Positions 17,150 to 27,713 are shown, counted from the stretch's first letter. The stretch: 64,000 bases of DNA from Phosphitispora fastidiosa (GCF_019008365.1 NZ_JAHHUL010000017.1:1-64000); one strand, 5' to 3'. A program made the numbers and translations. Notes: generated by a model from the letters alone, not told the origin.

Positions 17150-17262
17150 AAGGTTCCTTTCCAGTTCTGTTAAAACTCCTTAAAAAAGTACTCCCTGTGT
17201 GTCAATATCCACCGGCATGTCATATGATATATCACCCTGCTAATTAAAGGAGGTTGACAAAC

Positions 17263-18402
17263 TTGACCAAAGGTAAACTTAAAAAGATGCTCCCGGGCGG
17301 GAACACTTCACAGGGGTTCTATTCTTACTATGATAACATCATCAGACCTGATGCCAACCGTATTTTCATCATCAAAGGCGGCCCCGGTGTGGGAAAATCA
17401 ACCCTGATGCGTTCAATCGGGGAAACAATGCTTGACATGGGTTATGACGTCGAATTCCACTGCTGCTCCTCTGACAATGGGTCCCTTGACGGGGTGTGTA
17501 TTCCGGAAATCGGGGTAGCCATGCTGGACGGGACTGCACCCCATGTGGTTGACCCTAAAAATCCGGGGGCAGTTGACGAGATTGTCCATCTCGGTGACTT
17601 CTGGGACGAAACCCTGCTGAGGCAAAACAAGCCTGCCATACTGGAAACAAACCGCCGGGTCGGGCGCTGCTTTCAAATGGCCTATTTTGCCCTTAAGGAG
17701 GCAAAAGTAATCCGTGACGAGTGGGAAAGCTATATAACTGAGGCAGTCGATTTTACCCGGGTTAATGAAGTAACCCTTCAGATTTCGGAAGAAATCTTTT
17801 CTGCTGTAAAACCTGATTTTACCCGCCCTCCCAAGGCCCGGCATCTCTTTGCCAGCGCCATTACTCCAGATGGGTCGGTAAATTACCACGATACTATACT
17901 GCAGGACACGCGTAAACTCTATACAATCAAAGGTGAACCGGGCAGCGGCAAGGCTGCACTGCTTGCTAAACTGGCCGCTCAGGCGGCCTCTCTGGGACTT
18001 GATACCGAGCAATATCATTGTTCCCTGGTCCCTCAGAACATCGATGTTCTGGTGCTACCCAGACTCTCGGTGGCAATTGCCAATTTATCGGCGCCGGTAT
18101 ACTTTGACCCCAACTGCCTGCCCAACCTTGAAGTTTCCAAAGAAATTAATCTCTCAGCTTTTCTGGATACAGAAGCCTTGAACAACTTTGCTGATGAAAT
18201 CACCGGATGCAGAACGAGGTTTGAAGCTGCCTTTAACAGGGCTGTAAAAAGACTTAACCAGGCTAAAACAGAACACGACCTGATGGAATCATACTACGCC
18301 CCCGCCATGAACTTCCATGACATTAATGCAAAAAAAGAACAGCTCCTGGCGCGAGTCATCAGATATGCTGAGGAAAACGCTTCAGATCCTTTTCCTGAAT
18401 AA
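17263..18402 (+). CDS. tandem P-loop ATPase of the PRK06851 type
   Basis: 379 residues with two P-loop modules in one chain: IIKGGPGVGKSTLMRSIGE (~30-48) and TIKGEPGSGKAALLAKLAAQ (~225-245). Each is followed by a similar segment (VEFHCCSSDNGSLDGV and TEQYHCSLVPQNIDVL). The second P-loop has Ala where Ser/Thr normally follows GK, so it may bind nucleotide poorly. The family is a conserved firmicute ATPase whose substrate I do not know. The open frame begins at a TTG (17254) abutting AAAGGAGG; the TTG at 17263, nine bases after it, is the more likely start. It converges on and overlaps the next gene by 21 bases. Confidence 0.8.
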   Translation: MTKGKLKKMLPGGNTSQGFYSYYDNIIRPDANRIFIIKGGPGVGKSTLMRSIGETMLDMGYDVEFHCCSSDNGSLDGVCIPEIGVAMLDGTAPHVVDPKNPGAVDEIVHLGDFWDETLLRQNKPAILETNRRVGRCFQMAYFALKEAKVIRDEWESYITEAVDFTRVNEVTLQISEEIFSAVKPDFTRPPKARHLFASAITPDGSVNYHDTILQDTRKLYTIKGEPGSGKAALLAKLAAQAASLGLDTEQYHCSLVPQNIDVLVLPRLSVAIANLSAPVYFDPNCLPNLEVSKEINLSAFLDTEALNNFADEITGCRTRFEAAFNRAVKRLNQAKTEHDLMESYYAPAMNFHDINAKKEQLLARVIRYAEENASDPFPE

Positions 18403-18645
18403 TTCCCGGAATTTGTCTTGGAACCATGTCTTAAGGTTCATAAACCTGCCGTACAATCCAGGGTAGCGCTGTTTCAACTTGTCAAACTGTTTTTTTGCCC
18501 ACTGGGACTCATGTGAGAGCAGGTAGAAACCAACCAGCAAAAAAAATATCCCTTGTAAAAATGGCAGAAACAGCCCGGCAACCCCAAATATTATAAAAAG
18601 CCATCCGAATACCAGTATTAAAACCCGTTTTGCCTGTGCCTTCAT
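18382..18645 (-). CDS. small membrane protein, PGPGW/DUF454-like
   Basis: 87 residues: two hydrophobic segments (VLILVFGWLFIIFGVAGLFL and GIFFLLVGFYLL) separated by a short turn, then a basic cytoplasmic tail (WAKKQFDKLKQRYPGLYGRF...). The GWxxxxxGxxGLFLPxLxG layout is that of the small PGPGW/DUF454-type inner membrane proteins, whose function is unknown. It overlaps the convergent ATPase gene by 21 bases. Because of its length and lack of motifs, the family assignment is tentative, but hydrophobicity and codon pattern support a real gene. Confidence 0.65.
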   Translation of the reverse strand: MKAQAKRVLILVFGWLFIIFGVAGLFLPFLQGIFFLLVGFYLLSHESQWAKKQFDKLKQRYPGLYGRFMNLKTWFQDKFRELFRKRI

Positions 18646-18717
18646 AGTAATGATTCCTCTCTTTTGCAGTTAAATAGCAGTTCCATGTGGATAGGGTTTG
18701 GGAACCCGGAATCTGCT

Positions 18718-18739
18718 GCTGCCGCATTTTGGCGGCAGC
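18718..18739. terminator. short GC-rich hairpin between genes
   Basis: GCTGCCGC pairs with GCGGCAGC around ATTTTG. T-rich sequence (ATATTTTATTA) follows only on the plus strand; on the minus strand, where the adjoining TPR gene ends, no T-run follows. Its direction of action is uncertain. Confidence 0.4.
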
Positions 18740-18768
18740 ATATTTTATTATCCCCCGCGTTTCAATCC

Positions 18769-21069
18769 TTACCCAGAATAAGCAGTCACCCTGATTCCCA
18801 GCATCTTCTCCAGCAGTCCTGCCAGCAGGGGGTCCTCAATCCCGTCAGCACTGCGCAGTTCCTTCACCCCGCCATGGTTGGCCAGGTAACCTAAAAGCTC
18901 CTTCACAAAGAGGTCATGTTGGTTATCAGTGGCCAATAGGGACTGTGCCCGCCGGTAATCACCCGCACTGATGGCTGCCGCTGCTTCGGGCCTTACCCGG
19001 TAACCCTTTGCAGCATAACGCTGCAGCAGGCCCAGGTAATTACCCCCTTCATCTACTCTCCCGGCAAAAGACAATGCCTGTTCCGTCCGGTTCAGGACCA
19101 GTGCCAGGCTTACAGGATATGCCCTGACATAAATACCGTGCTCCATTTCCACAACCTGTTCCATTAGTTCCAGGGCGTGAGCAGGATGCCCCTTAAGGTA
19201 GGTAATCCGCCCCAGATTATACCGTGCCAGCCAGGAATCCTCAGAGGTGCCTTCCAGAGACTTAAACAATGTTTCTGCCTTTTGCAGCTGCCCACCGTCA
19301 AAGTATACTTGTGCCAGAACGTTTCTTACTTCTGGAGTGTTCTCCACCGCTAACAACCTTTCATAATACCCCGCTGCTTTTTGAAGGTCACTTTGTCCCC
19401 ATGTAATCCCATATTGGTACAGACGGGCCAGCATAGTCAAAGCATGGACATCCCCGGGATTTTGCTGAATCTGTTTTTCATATTCCTTGACAGCCTCTTC
19501 ATGCCTGTTCTCCAGAAGCAGTCTATCACCTTCCCCAATACTGCCATTTACTCTGAAGATCGGAATGTCTTTTTTACTTTTATAAAATGCCACCCCTGAG
19601 CTGTCGGATATCCGCCTGCCCTCAGCGTCATAAGCATAGATTCCCCAAGTGTATTCTGCTCCCGGCCGCAGCAGTCCAAAAACAGATTCCGGTTCAATTT
19701 TGCCACTGTAGGCAATTCCACCACCAAACCGCAGTTTCCGGCGTTCCTCTTTAATGTTGACAGTTATAGTGTTTTGGGTGATTCCTGATTTTAAGACAGT
19801 TGTATAGGCTGCGCTGATATTTCCTTTTTCATCTCTCTTTACAGGCCCCATAAACAGCTCATAGGACACCGCCCTCTGGGCCGGAGTCCAGCTAAAGGTT
19901 GCTTTTTCATCAACTGCAGTTCCGGCCTTAGGTAAAACAAGCTTAACAGTGGGTACGAAATCAATGTTCCGCACCTCTGTCTCTGCCGCTTCAATGGTAA
20001 ATCCTGTATCCGCTGATGACTGCAAGGTATAACCCTCAACATCCCTGATTTGAACACCAACCCCGAGAGCATAACGGCCCGGAGCAAGGTCATTAAACCG
20101 GTATTCACCCGTTTCCCCGGTGATGCTTTTCCGCAGATCCCCGGTAAAGCCGGTATAGTAATCCTCATCCACATCCCTGTCAATGAGAAACACATGTACC
20201 CCGGAAACCGGTTTTCCACCCACCAGCACCGTGCCTGCCACAGTTCCTGTCAGAGCGCCGCTTTTCTCCAGCCGGTCAATTTGGGCCAGATATCCCCGGG
20301 CCTTTTTTTCATAATCGCCAATATTTAATGAAACCGACTCCTGTTTCTCACCATCAGGTGCATTCCCATATATTTTAGCTGCTTCTCCCGGCAGTTCCCT
20401 GAAGACCTGCCGTGCTTCTTCCCACTGCTGCAGGCCTATCAGAGCCCGGCCCCTGAGCAGCATGATTTCCAGAGGATTAAAGCCCGGTTTTTCAGCCAGG
20501 CTGCGGTCAGCAAGCTGCAGGGCTTTTGGGTAATCTCCCTGTTCAAGGTATATTTTTATCAGGAGCCTGGTACTCTCCACTGCATCGGCTCCGGATTCTT
20601 CTATGGAAGCCCTAAGATAATCAACAGCCATGTTGTGTTTGCCAAGCATGTAATAGGCGATACCCAGTTTTCCCAGAGCATGCTTGTTCCATGGGGATGA
20701 GGAGAAATGTTTCCTGATGGTCTCTAACCTCTCTACAGCTTCCGCAATATCAATTGCTGTCCCCTGAATGCCTCCCATGCCGGTAGAGCCGTTAAAAAAG
20801 TAGACCATACCCGGGTCACCGCCGACGCTTAGGTTGTGAACGCTCTTTTCCGCAGAAAAATAAAGGGCCTTTGCCGCTGCGTCACTTGAGGGAAACCAGT
20901 CTATCAGCAGGCTGTATATTCTTTCGGTTTGTACTTCATCAGCCGCAGCGTCTGCAGCCCGGTAAAGAATCCCCGGAAGGGCTGTATAAAGGAAAACTGC
21001 AGCCAGCAGGGTAAAGCCTGCAAAAATGGTCAGGTGCCGGCCTTTAACTCTTATTTTCAGCACTCTCAA
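18769..21069 (-). CDS. membrane-anchored TPR protein with carboxypeptidase-regulatory-like domain
   Basis: 766 residues. An N-terminal membrane segment at about 12-35 anchors a large outer part. TPR-like helices (HALGKLGIAYYMLGKHNMAVDYL and similar) fill ~130-260. A carboxypeptidase-regulatory-like beta sandwich follows at ~290-360 (GTVAGTVLVGGKPVSGVHVF ... GEYRFNDLAPGRYALGV), then a fibronectin-like stretch (~375-480, ATFSWTPAQRAVSYELF), and further TPRs (~510-660). It overlaps the preceding gene by 4 bases and is the third gene of the ECF sigma operon, so it is probably an envelope assembly or signalling protein controlled with it. Substrate unknown. Confidence 0.75.
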   Translation of the reverse strand: MRVLKIRVKGRHLTIFAGFTLLAAVFLYTALPGILYRAADAAADEVQTERIYSLLIDWFPSSDAAAKALYFSAEKSVHNLSVGGDPGMVYFFNGSTGMGGIQGTAIDIAEAVERLETIRKHFSSSPWNKHALGKLGIAYYMLGKHNMAVDYLRASIEESGADAVESTRLLIKIYLEQGDYPKALQLADRSLAEKPGFNPLEIMLLRGRALIGLQQWEEARQVFRELPGEAAKIYGNAPDGEKQESVSLNIGDYEKKARGYLAQIDRLEKSGALTGTVAGTVLVGGKPVSGVHVFLIDRDVDEDYYTGFTGDLRKSITGETGEYRFNDLAPGRYALGVGVQIRDVEGYTLQSSADTGFTIEAAETEVRNIDFVPTVKLVLPKAGTAVDEKATFSWTPAQRAVSYELFMGPVKRDEKGNISAAYTTVLKSGITQNTITVNIKEERRKLRFGGGIAYSGKIEPESVFGLLRPGAEYTWGIYAYDAEGRRISDSSGVAFYKSKKDIPIFRVNGSIGEGDRLLLENRHEEAVKEYEKQIQQNPGDVHALTMLARLYQYGITWGQSDLQKAAGYYERLLAVENTPEVRNVLAQVYFDGGQLQKAETLFKSLEGTSEDSWLARYNLGRITYLKGHPAHALELMEQVVEMEHGIYVRAYPVSLALVLNRTEQALSFAGRVDEGGNYLGLLQRYAAKGYRVRPEAAAAISAGDYRRAQSLLATDNQHDLFVKELLGYLANHGGVKELRSADGIEDPLLAGLLEKMLGIRVTAYSG

Positions 21070-21503
21070 CCCCTCCTGTCTACAGGTAAAAATAAGATGT
21101 GGGCACTTCCATCGGGTTTAACTGATGTCTGCTGAATATATCCAACCGGGTCCCTGAGCTTTGTTTCGGAAGGTAAAACAAGATATCCATAGCTCAGAGT
21201 AGTTACGCCCACCACCAGTACTCCCAGTGCTGTCACTAGAGGGGTCAGGGAAATTTCAAAGGTTGTTTCCATAAAATCATGCACCTGCTGCCGTGCCCGC
21301 CTGACAATACCATCCCGGCATCTGGTTGTTTCTGTGTACACTTCCTGTTGGAGAATAAGCTTCCGGGCTTCCGGCAGGTTTACATCCTGCATGCCTTCCA
21401 TTAGATACCTTCTGATTGCATTATCCGAATCTATGCCCATATCAGTATCCAAGTATTTACCGGTACTATTACCCGGATTATTTATTTCTATTTTTTCAAC
21501 CAT
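21066..21503 (-). CDS. single-pass membrane protein, probable anti-sigma factor
   Basis: 145 residues with one membrane helix at about 86-108 (LTPLVTALGVLVVGVTTLSYGYLV). A helical N-terminal part would lie in the cytoplasm and a short C-terminal part outside. It starts one base after the stop of an ECF sigma gene, the classic position of its anti-sigma factor. The HxxxCxxC zinc motif of zf-HC2 anti-sigma factors is absent, so this is inferred from position and topology only. It overlaps the TPR gene by 4 bases. Confidence 0.6.
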   Translation of the reverse strand: MVEKIEINNPGNSTGKYLDTDMGIDSDNAIRRYLMEGMQDVNLPEARKLILQQEVYTETTRCRDGIVRRARQQVHDFMETTFEISLTPLVTALGVLVVGVTTLSYGYLVLPSETKLRDPVGYIQQTSVKPDGSAHILFLPVDRRG

Positions 21504-21504
21504 T

Positions 21505-22059
21505 TCAGTAGACCTCCCGAATTTCCAAAAGCTGTTTCATCCTGTCCCTGCCCCGTGACAATTGGCTCTTCACCGTCCCGGAAGGATGTCCCAGGACCTG
21601 GCTTATTTTCTCAACACTAAGGTCCTCAAGGTAGTAAAGCACCATAACCTCACGGTATTTCAGGGGCAGTTCCCGGAGACACTGGATTACTTCCTGTCTC
21701 CTTTCACGCTGCAGCAATTCATGCTCCGGATTATACCCTTCAGGAGCAGGCACACTGGAGGCCTGCACATGGTCAATAATTGTAACACGTTTTATCCAAC
21801 TGCTGCGCATCCTGTTTCTTGCAGTATTTATCATTATCCGGAACATCCAGGTTTCCAGTGACGAATTCCCTTTAAAGGAACTGAGCCCGCGGCATGTTTT
21901 CAGAAAAGTATCCTGAACCACTTCCTCTGCTGTCTGCAGGTCACCGGTTATCCCGTAAGCTGCCCGGAGCAGCCTGTCACCGAAACATAAAACGAGTTCC
22001 CGGGATGCAGATTCCTCTCCTTCAATCAGCCTTCGTATCAGCTCTGTCTCATTCAGCAT
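21505..22059 (-). CDS. ECF-type RNA polymerase sigma factor
   Basis: 184 residues. Region 2 is AAYGITGDLQTAEEVVQDTF with the -10-recognition helix around SLETWMFRIMINTARNRMR. Region 4 is LPLKYREVMVLYYLEDLSVEKISQVLGHPSGTVKSQLSRG, containing the HTH. The length and spacing are typical of sigma-70 ECF factors. It leads a three-gene operon (sigma, membrane partner, TPR protein). The start is ATG after GGAGGGCCCACTTTT. Confidence 0.93.
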   Translation of the reverse strand: MLNETELIRRLIEGEESASRELVLCFGDRLLRAAYGITGDLQTAEEVVQDTFLKTCRGLSSFKGNSSLETWMFRIMINTARNRMRSSWIKRVTIIDHVQASSVPAPEGYNPEHELLQRERRQEVIQCLRELPLKYREVMVLYYLEDLSVEKISQVLGHPSGTVKSQLSRGRDRMKQLLEIREVY

Positions 22060-22131
22060 AAAAGTGGGCCCTCCTGTTAATCACCCATTAGACACCACAA
22101 AAAGTGTTCAGGTTGCAGAATTATTTTAAAA

Positions 22132-22161
22132 AAGGCCAATACCTAAATAGGCATTAGCCTT
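22132..22161 (-). terminator. terminator after the HD-GYP/ANTAR gene pair
   Basis: On the minus strand AAGGCTAATGCCTA pairs with TAGGTATTGGCCTT (14 bp with two wobbles) around TT and is followed by a T run. It starts 21 bases past the ANTAR gene stop. Confidence 0.85.
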
Positions 22162-22182
22162 GCAGTTATTTTTTCCTAATCA

Positions 22183-22770
22183 TCAGTCGCCTGCCGATAC
22201 CTCATATGCCATAACAACAGCCTCAGCAACCTTTCTCATGGTGGTTCTTTTTTTCATGCTCTGCTGCTGTATTTTCCTAAAGGCATCCTGTTCCGAGAGC
22301 CCCTGGGTTTTCATCAGAATACCCTTAGCCCTGGCAACTACCTTTCTCGTCTCCAGGTCCTGCTTCAGTCGGTTGACCTCGCGCTCCAGATCTGCCACCC
22401 GGTGGTATGCCGCATAGGCATATTCCATTACTGATAACAGCTGGAACCCGTCCACAGGTTTAAAGACCACCGGAACCAGACTGTTGTCACCTGACCTATT
22501 GGCATATTCCTTTACAGCATAATCCAGCATCAGAACAACTGCACAGACCCTTCCCTCATCCAAAATCCTGGCAAGTTCAAAACCATTCATTCCCGGGAGG
22601 CTGGACGCCGCCAAAACCAGTTCAGGTTGTGTACTTCTAATCATCTTCAAAGCCGATATGCCATCCTCAGCTTCACCTACCACGAAATAACCGGCCTGAT
22701 TCAGAATGTCAGCTAATTTTCTCCTTGCCTGGCTGTCCCTTTCAGCTATGATTACCCGGAATCTCTCCAT
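22183..22770 (-). CDS. response regulator with ANTAR RNA-binding domain
   Basis: 195 residues. The N-terminal receiver-like domain (VIIAERDSQARRKLADILNQ, PELVLAASSLPGMNG) has Ala at the position where the phospho-Asp is expected, so it may not be phosphorylated. A coiled coil (DLEREVNRLKQDLETRKVVA) leads to the ANTAR domain (RAKGILMKTQGLSEQDAFRK, IQQQSMKKRTTMRKVAEAV). ANTAR proteins bind paired RNA hairpins and act as antiterminators. It follows an HD-GYP gene by about 50 bases. A second ANTAR gene of the same type lies at 27054-27659. Confidence 0.88.
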   Translation of the reverse strand: MERFRVIIAERDSQARRKLADILNQAGYFVVGEAEDGISALKMIRSTQPELVLAASSLPGMNGFELARILDEGRVCAVVLMLDYAVKEYANRSGDNSLVPVVFKPVDGFQLLSVMEYAYAAYHRVADLEREVNRLKQDLETRKVVARAKGILMKTQGLSEQDAFRKIQQQSMKKRTTMRKVAEAVVMAYEVSAGD

Positions 22771-22821
22771 ACATCCCCTGCTCCTTGTTAAGACCGCGAT
22801 TGTCCATTATAAAAATCATAA

Positions 22822-23898
22822 TCAATTTTCCACCGCCACACCCGTAATAAAAGTACCGGGCTCTTTCCTGAGGTCGATGACCTGTATCCCATGCAAGGAC
22901 CTCCCTTTTGCGTCATACAATAACTGAACACGGGGTTGGGCCGGGTAATTCTCAGCTATGCATGTAACTACCCCTCTACAGCCTGTATTCAGGACAACAC
23001 TGCTCCCCAAGGCATATGGAGTGATACTGCTTTCAAATACACCGGCTATATCCTGATCAAATTCTTCTTTTTGCAGGTTCCTGATGATGTTTATCACTTC
23101 ACCCGGTGTTAACCGAGACCGGTACGGCCTGTCTTCACAGAGAGCATCATAAACATCGGCAATCCCCACAATCCTGGCAAATTCAGGGATAGTATTCCCT
23201 GACAGCCCCTTTGGATAACCTCTTCCGCTGCAGCGTTCATGGTGATAAAGAGCAGTCTCGGCTACTGCCTGACTTATGTCTTCAGTGCTGCTGAGCACTT
23301 CATATCCGTATGCAACATGTTTTTGAACTATTTTGTACTCCTCTTCAGGCAGTACCTCCTGTTTACCAATAATACGGTCAACTACCAGGACCTTGCCGAC
23401 ATCATGAAGCAGAGCTGCAGTTCCCAGTTCCAGCAGCCTTGACCTCACATAACCAAGAGATATCCCCGTCAGTGCAGACAGGATACAAACATTTATGGAA
23501 TGTCCAAAAGTGTGGTCTTTTATTGACATGATATGAATAAGGTGTCCCATAACACATCTATTTAATATTATTTCATCAAATAATTCTCCGGCCTTCGCTC
23601 TTAGTTTCCTTTGTTCCGGGTTTCCCCCAGATTTGAATTTCAACAGCGCCTTCTTCATGTGCTTAACCGCTTCTATGCGTGTCCCTTCTATGGCCATTTC
23701 ATCCAGTTCCATAAAAGCGCTGCCACCTTCAACATATACTGACGTTATCCCCAGTTCTTTAAGTCGTTCCAGGTAATGCCCGTGCAGCGGAGTCCCCTTA
23801 TTAAGTATGATTTTTCCTTCCCGGTCAAATATTGACCTGGCCAGGTAAGCCGGAGGCCTGACAATCTCTATTGGTACAAGTCTCATCATGATTTTCAC
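22822..23898 (-). CDS. HD-GYP domain protein
   Basis: 358 residues. The N-terminal segment (IFDREGKIILNKGTPLHGHY) is followed by an HD-GYP domain with LLHDVGKVLVVDRI and HHERCSGRGYPKGL. The consensus HHExxDGxGYP has Ser in place of Asp here, a metal-site neighbour, so activity is uncertain. It has the same domain layout as the protein at 6655-7725, including the C-terminal beta domain (PYALGSSVVLNTGCRGVVT). It probably forms an operon with the ANTAR regulator. The sequence 23899-24040 shows no gene. Confidence 0.88.
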   Translation of the reverse strand: MKIMMRLVPIEIVRPPAYLARSIFDREGKIILNKGTPLHGHYLERLKELGITSVYVEGGSAFMELDEMAIEGTRIEAVKHMKKALLKFKSGGNPEQRKLRAKAGELFDEIILNRCVMGHLIHIMSIKDHTFGHSINVCILSALTGISLGYVRSRLLELGTAALLHDVGKVLVVDRIIGKQEVLPEEEYKIVQKHVAYGYEVLSSTEDISQAVAETALYHHERCSGRGYPKGLSGNTIPEFARIVGIADVYDALCEDRPYRSRLTPGEVINIIRNLQKEEFDQDIAGVFESSITPYALGSSVVLNTGCRGVVTCIAENYPAQPRVQLLYDAKGRSLHGIQVIDLRKEPGTFITGVAVEN

Positions 23899-24040
23899 CT
23901 GATTTCTGCACGAAGTAAAACTCCACCTGAAATAAAATTCTTACTATTAACAAAATTCTACATTATATTTTGAATTCCTTCATAAATGGTAGTTTCTCTG
24001 AAATGGCCGGTAATGCTTTAAATCCACTAAAAATAAGTCA

Positions 24041-24072
24041 AGGCAGCCCCTTTGATGAAAAAAAGGCTGCCT
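24041..24072 (-). terminator. probable terminator after gdhA
   Basis: AGGCAGCC pairs with GGCTGCCT (8 bp) around a 16-base A/T-rich loop, 38 bases after the gdhA stop. The minus strand then reads TTGACTTATTTTTAG, a weak T tract. Confidence 0.55.
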
Positions 24073-24109
24073 GATTATAATATATTCTATTATGTGTTAA
24101 CTCTTTATC

Positions 24110-25582
<1,473 letters not shown>

Positions 25583-25608
25583 TCACATTTATTTAACTCA
25601 CATACACA

Positions 25609-25636
25609 ATTATATCAAAACAGCAAATATTTTCAA
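25609..25636 (-). promoter_or_regulatory. candidate sigma-A promoter of gdhA
   Basis: On the minus strand TTGAAA (25636-25631) and TATAAT (25614-25609) are 16 bases apart. Transcription would start near 25602 and give a leader of about 160 bases that contains the attenuator-like hairpin. Confidence 0.65.
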
Positions 25637-25725
25637 TACTTTTTTTGCATCATTTCAATACTTTGTGTCATATCTTAAGGGCTTATTCCTATATACAGAC
25701 ATATTCGTTTGTTTTTTTAACTTAT

Positions 25726-27057
25726 TTAAAACAATGGTAAATATTCCTCCAGTTCCCACGAATGGACATGACTTTGGAACCTCTGCCATTCCATCTGTTT
25801 TGCCGTTATATACTTATGGGTCAATTCTTCCCCTATAGTTTTAATAATCAGCTCATCCTGTTTTAAGAGGTCAACAGCCTTTTCAAGATTCTGCGGCATG
25901 GTCAGAACATCTCTGGTCCGGTACTCTGCCGGTGATAGTGCAAAAAGGTTGTCACTTACCGGCCGGGAGGGCTGAACCTTAGCTTTTACCCCTGCCAGCC
26001 CAGACTTAAGCAGCACTGCCAAAACCAGATAAGGATTGCATGCCGGATCAGGGTTCCTCAGTTCTACTCGTGTTTCCTCCGCCCTGTTGGCGGGAACCCT
26101 GATTATCGTGTTGCGGTTTTCGGTTGACCAGGCTACATAACATGGGCTGAGGTCACCCGGTATCAGCCTCTTATAGGAATTTACAATGGGGTTGGTCAAT
26201 ACGGCAAAGGAAGGGGCATGACTTATTAGGCCTCCTACATAATGGCGTGCCGTATCACTCAACTGTCCGGGGTTCCGCGGGTCATAAAATGTGTTCTCAA
26301 GGCCCTGGAAAAGGGTCTGGTAGATGTGCAGGGCCGAGCCGTTTAAATTGTTATCCGGCTTGGGCATAAAGGAGGCATGCAGCCCATGCCTCCTGGCAAT
26401 AGTCCTGACAACAAACCTGAAGGTAACCAGCTTGTCTGCCATTGACAGGGCATCATCGGTTTTTAAGGATATTTCGTGCTGGCCGGGAGCAAACTCATGG
26501 TGTGATGAACCTATCTCAAAACCCATTTCCTCAAGTGTCAGGACCATGTCACGGCGGGCATTTTCCCCCAGGTCTACCGGGGAAAGGTCACAATAGCCAG
26601 CAGTGTCGTGGGTTAACACCGTGGGTTTGTTCCTGTCATCTGTCTGGAACAGAAAAAATTCCGTTTCCACCCCAACCATCATCCGTAAATCCATTGCTTC
26701 TGCCTCTGTGACAACCTTTTTGAGGACATTTCGGCAGCAGCATTCATAGGCAGTCCCGTCAGGATTTACGATATCACATATCAGCCGGGCAACTGCACCT
26801 TCCCTGGGCCTCCAGGGAAATATAACAAAACTCGCCGGGTCAGGATGCAGGCAGATTTCCCTCTCCCTGTTGCCAACCATGCCGTCAATTACCGAGCTGT
26901 CAAACCTGATTCTGCCTTCCATAGCTTTTGGAAGTTCTTCTACAGTAATGGCAATGTTTTTAAAAATCCCGAAAATGTCGGTAAACTGCATCCGGATAAA
27001 CTTCACATTATATTCCTGGGCCTGCTCAAGTACATCATCCTTGGTAAAGGTTCTCAA
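25726..27057 (-). CDS. glnA: glutamine synthetase, type I
   Basis: 443 residues, matching the short GSI-alpha form of Gram-positive bacteria and archaea. It makes glutamine from glutamate, ammonium and ATP. Visible motifs: DSSVIDGM near the N-terminus, VGVETEFFLF, SSHHEFAPGQHEI, the ATP-binding segment KPDNNLNGSALH, and NRNTIIRVP. The adenylylation-site region typical of GSI-beta is absent. Its ATG overlaps the stop of the ANTAR regulator gene (ATGA-like), so the two are translationally coupled. That context suggests control by RNA-binding antitermination. Confidence 0.96.
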   Translation of the reverse strand: MRTFTKDDVLEQAQEYNVKFIRMQFTDIFGIFKNIAITVEELPKAMEGRIRFDSSVIDGMVGNREREICLHPDPASFVIFPWRPREGAVARLICDIVNPDGTAYECCCRNVLKKVVTEAEAMDLRMMVGVETEFFLFQTDDRNKPTVLTHDTAGYCDLSPVDLGENARRDMVLTLEEMGFEIGSSHHEFAPGQHEISLKTDDALSMADKLVTFRFVVRTIARRHGLHASFMPKPDNNLNGSALHIYQTLFQGLENTFYDPRNPGQLSDTARHYVGGLISHAPSFAVLTNPIVNSYKRLIPGDLSPCYVAWSTENRNTIIRVPANRAEETRVELRNPDPACNPYLVLAVLLKSGLAGVKAKVQPSRPVSDNLFALSPAEYRTRDVLTMPQNLEKAVDLLKQDELIIKTIGEELTHKYITAKQMEWQRFQSHVHSWELEEYLPLF

Positions 27058-27659
27058 GATAAGTCACTCCCATCTGTTACCGTTCTGGTCTCCAGTGCCT
27101 TGATTAAATGTTTAGCCACATTATGCATCGGTATGCATTTATCCATACTTAATTTTTGTATATATTTAAAAGCCTGCTGTTCAGTCATTCCTTTAAATTC
27201 TATCAGCAGGCCTTTTGCCCTTTCCACGATTTTACGGGTCTCCACCGACTGTTTTAATTTACGGGTCTTCTCCTCATACTGACAGATTTTCTTGAAAGTG
27301 GCCACACATACTTCGATTGCCGGAAAAAGATTAGTATCTTCAACCGGCCTTAGAATATAGGAGAGGCTCCAGTGTTCCAGCGCCTGAATCACCTCATCCT
27401 GCCGGTCAATTTCGGTCACCAGGAGAACCGGGGCAACCTTGTGTTCCTCAATGATTTTGGCTGTCTCCAGCCCATCTCGCTCCGGGAGCTGAGCATTAAG
27501 GATAACCAGGTCCGGCTGGGTGTTAAAAGTCATCTGGAGTGCCTTCCGGCCGTCAGCTGCCTCCCCGATAACCATATGGCCGGCATTAAGCAGTTTTTCT
27601 TTTAAATATTTGCGGAATACAGGATCTGTATCTGCGATTATTATCCTTAACCCATACAT
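27054..27659 (-). CDS. ANTAR-domain response regulator of nitrogen genes
   Basis: 201 residues. The receiver has IIIADTDPVFRKYL and PDLVILNAQLPERDG. Asn occupies the phospho-acceptor position, so phosphorylation is doubtful. A helical linker (YEEKTRKLKQSVETRKIVE) precedes the ANTAR domain (RAKGLLIEFKGMTEQQAFKY, IQKLSMDKCIPMHNVAKHL). It is coupled to glnA by overlap and sits upstream of gdhA, so control of nitrogen assimilation by RNA binding is a strong inference. Its domain plan matches that of the regulator at 22183-22770. Confidence 0.9.
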   Translation of the reverse strand: MYGLRIIIADTDPVFRKYLKEKLLNAGHMVIGEAADGRKALQMTFNTQPDLVILNAQLPERDGLETAKIIEEHKVAPVLLVTEIDRQDEVIQALEHWSLSYILRPVEDTNLFPAIEVCVATFKKICQYEEKTRKLKQSVETRKIVERAKGLLIEFKGMTEQQAFKYIQKLSMDKCIPMHNVAKHLIKALETRTVTDGSDLS

Positions 27660-27685
27660 TTCCGCACCTCGATTTATGTCTTCAA

Positions 27686-27713
27686 CTATTAACTATTGAT
27701 ATTTCGCTGTCAA
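27686..27713 (-). promoter_or_regulatory. candidate promoter of the ANTAR-glnA operon
   Basis: On the minus strand TTGACA (27713-27708) is followed after 16 bases by TAATAG (27691-27686), about 27 bases before the regulator start. The -35 is a perfect consensus. Confidence 0.5.
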
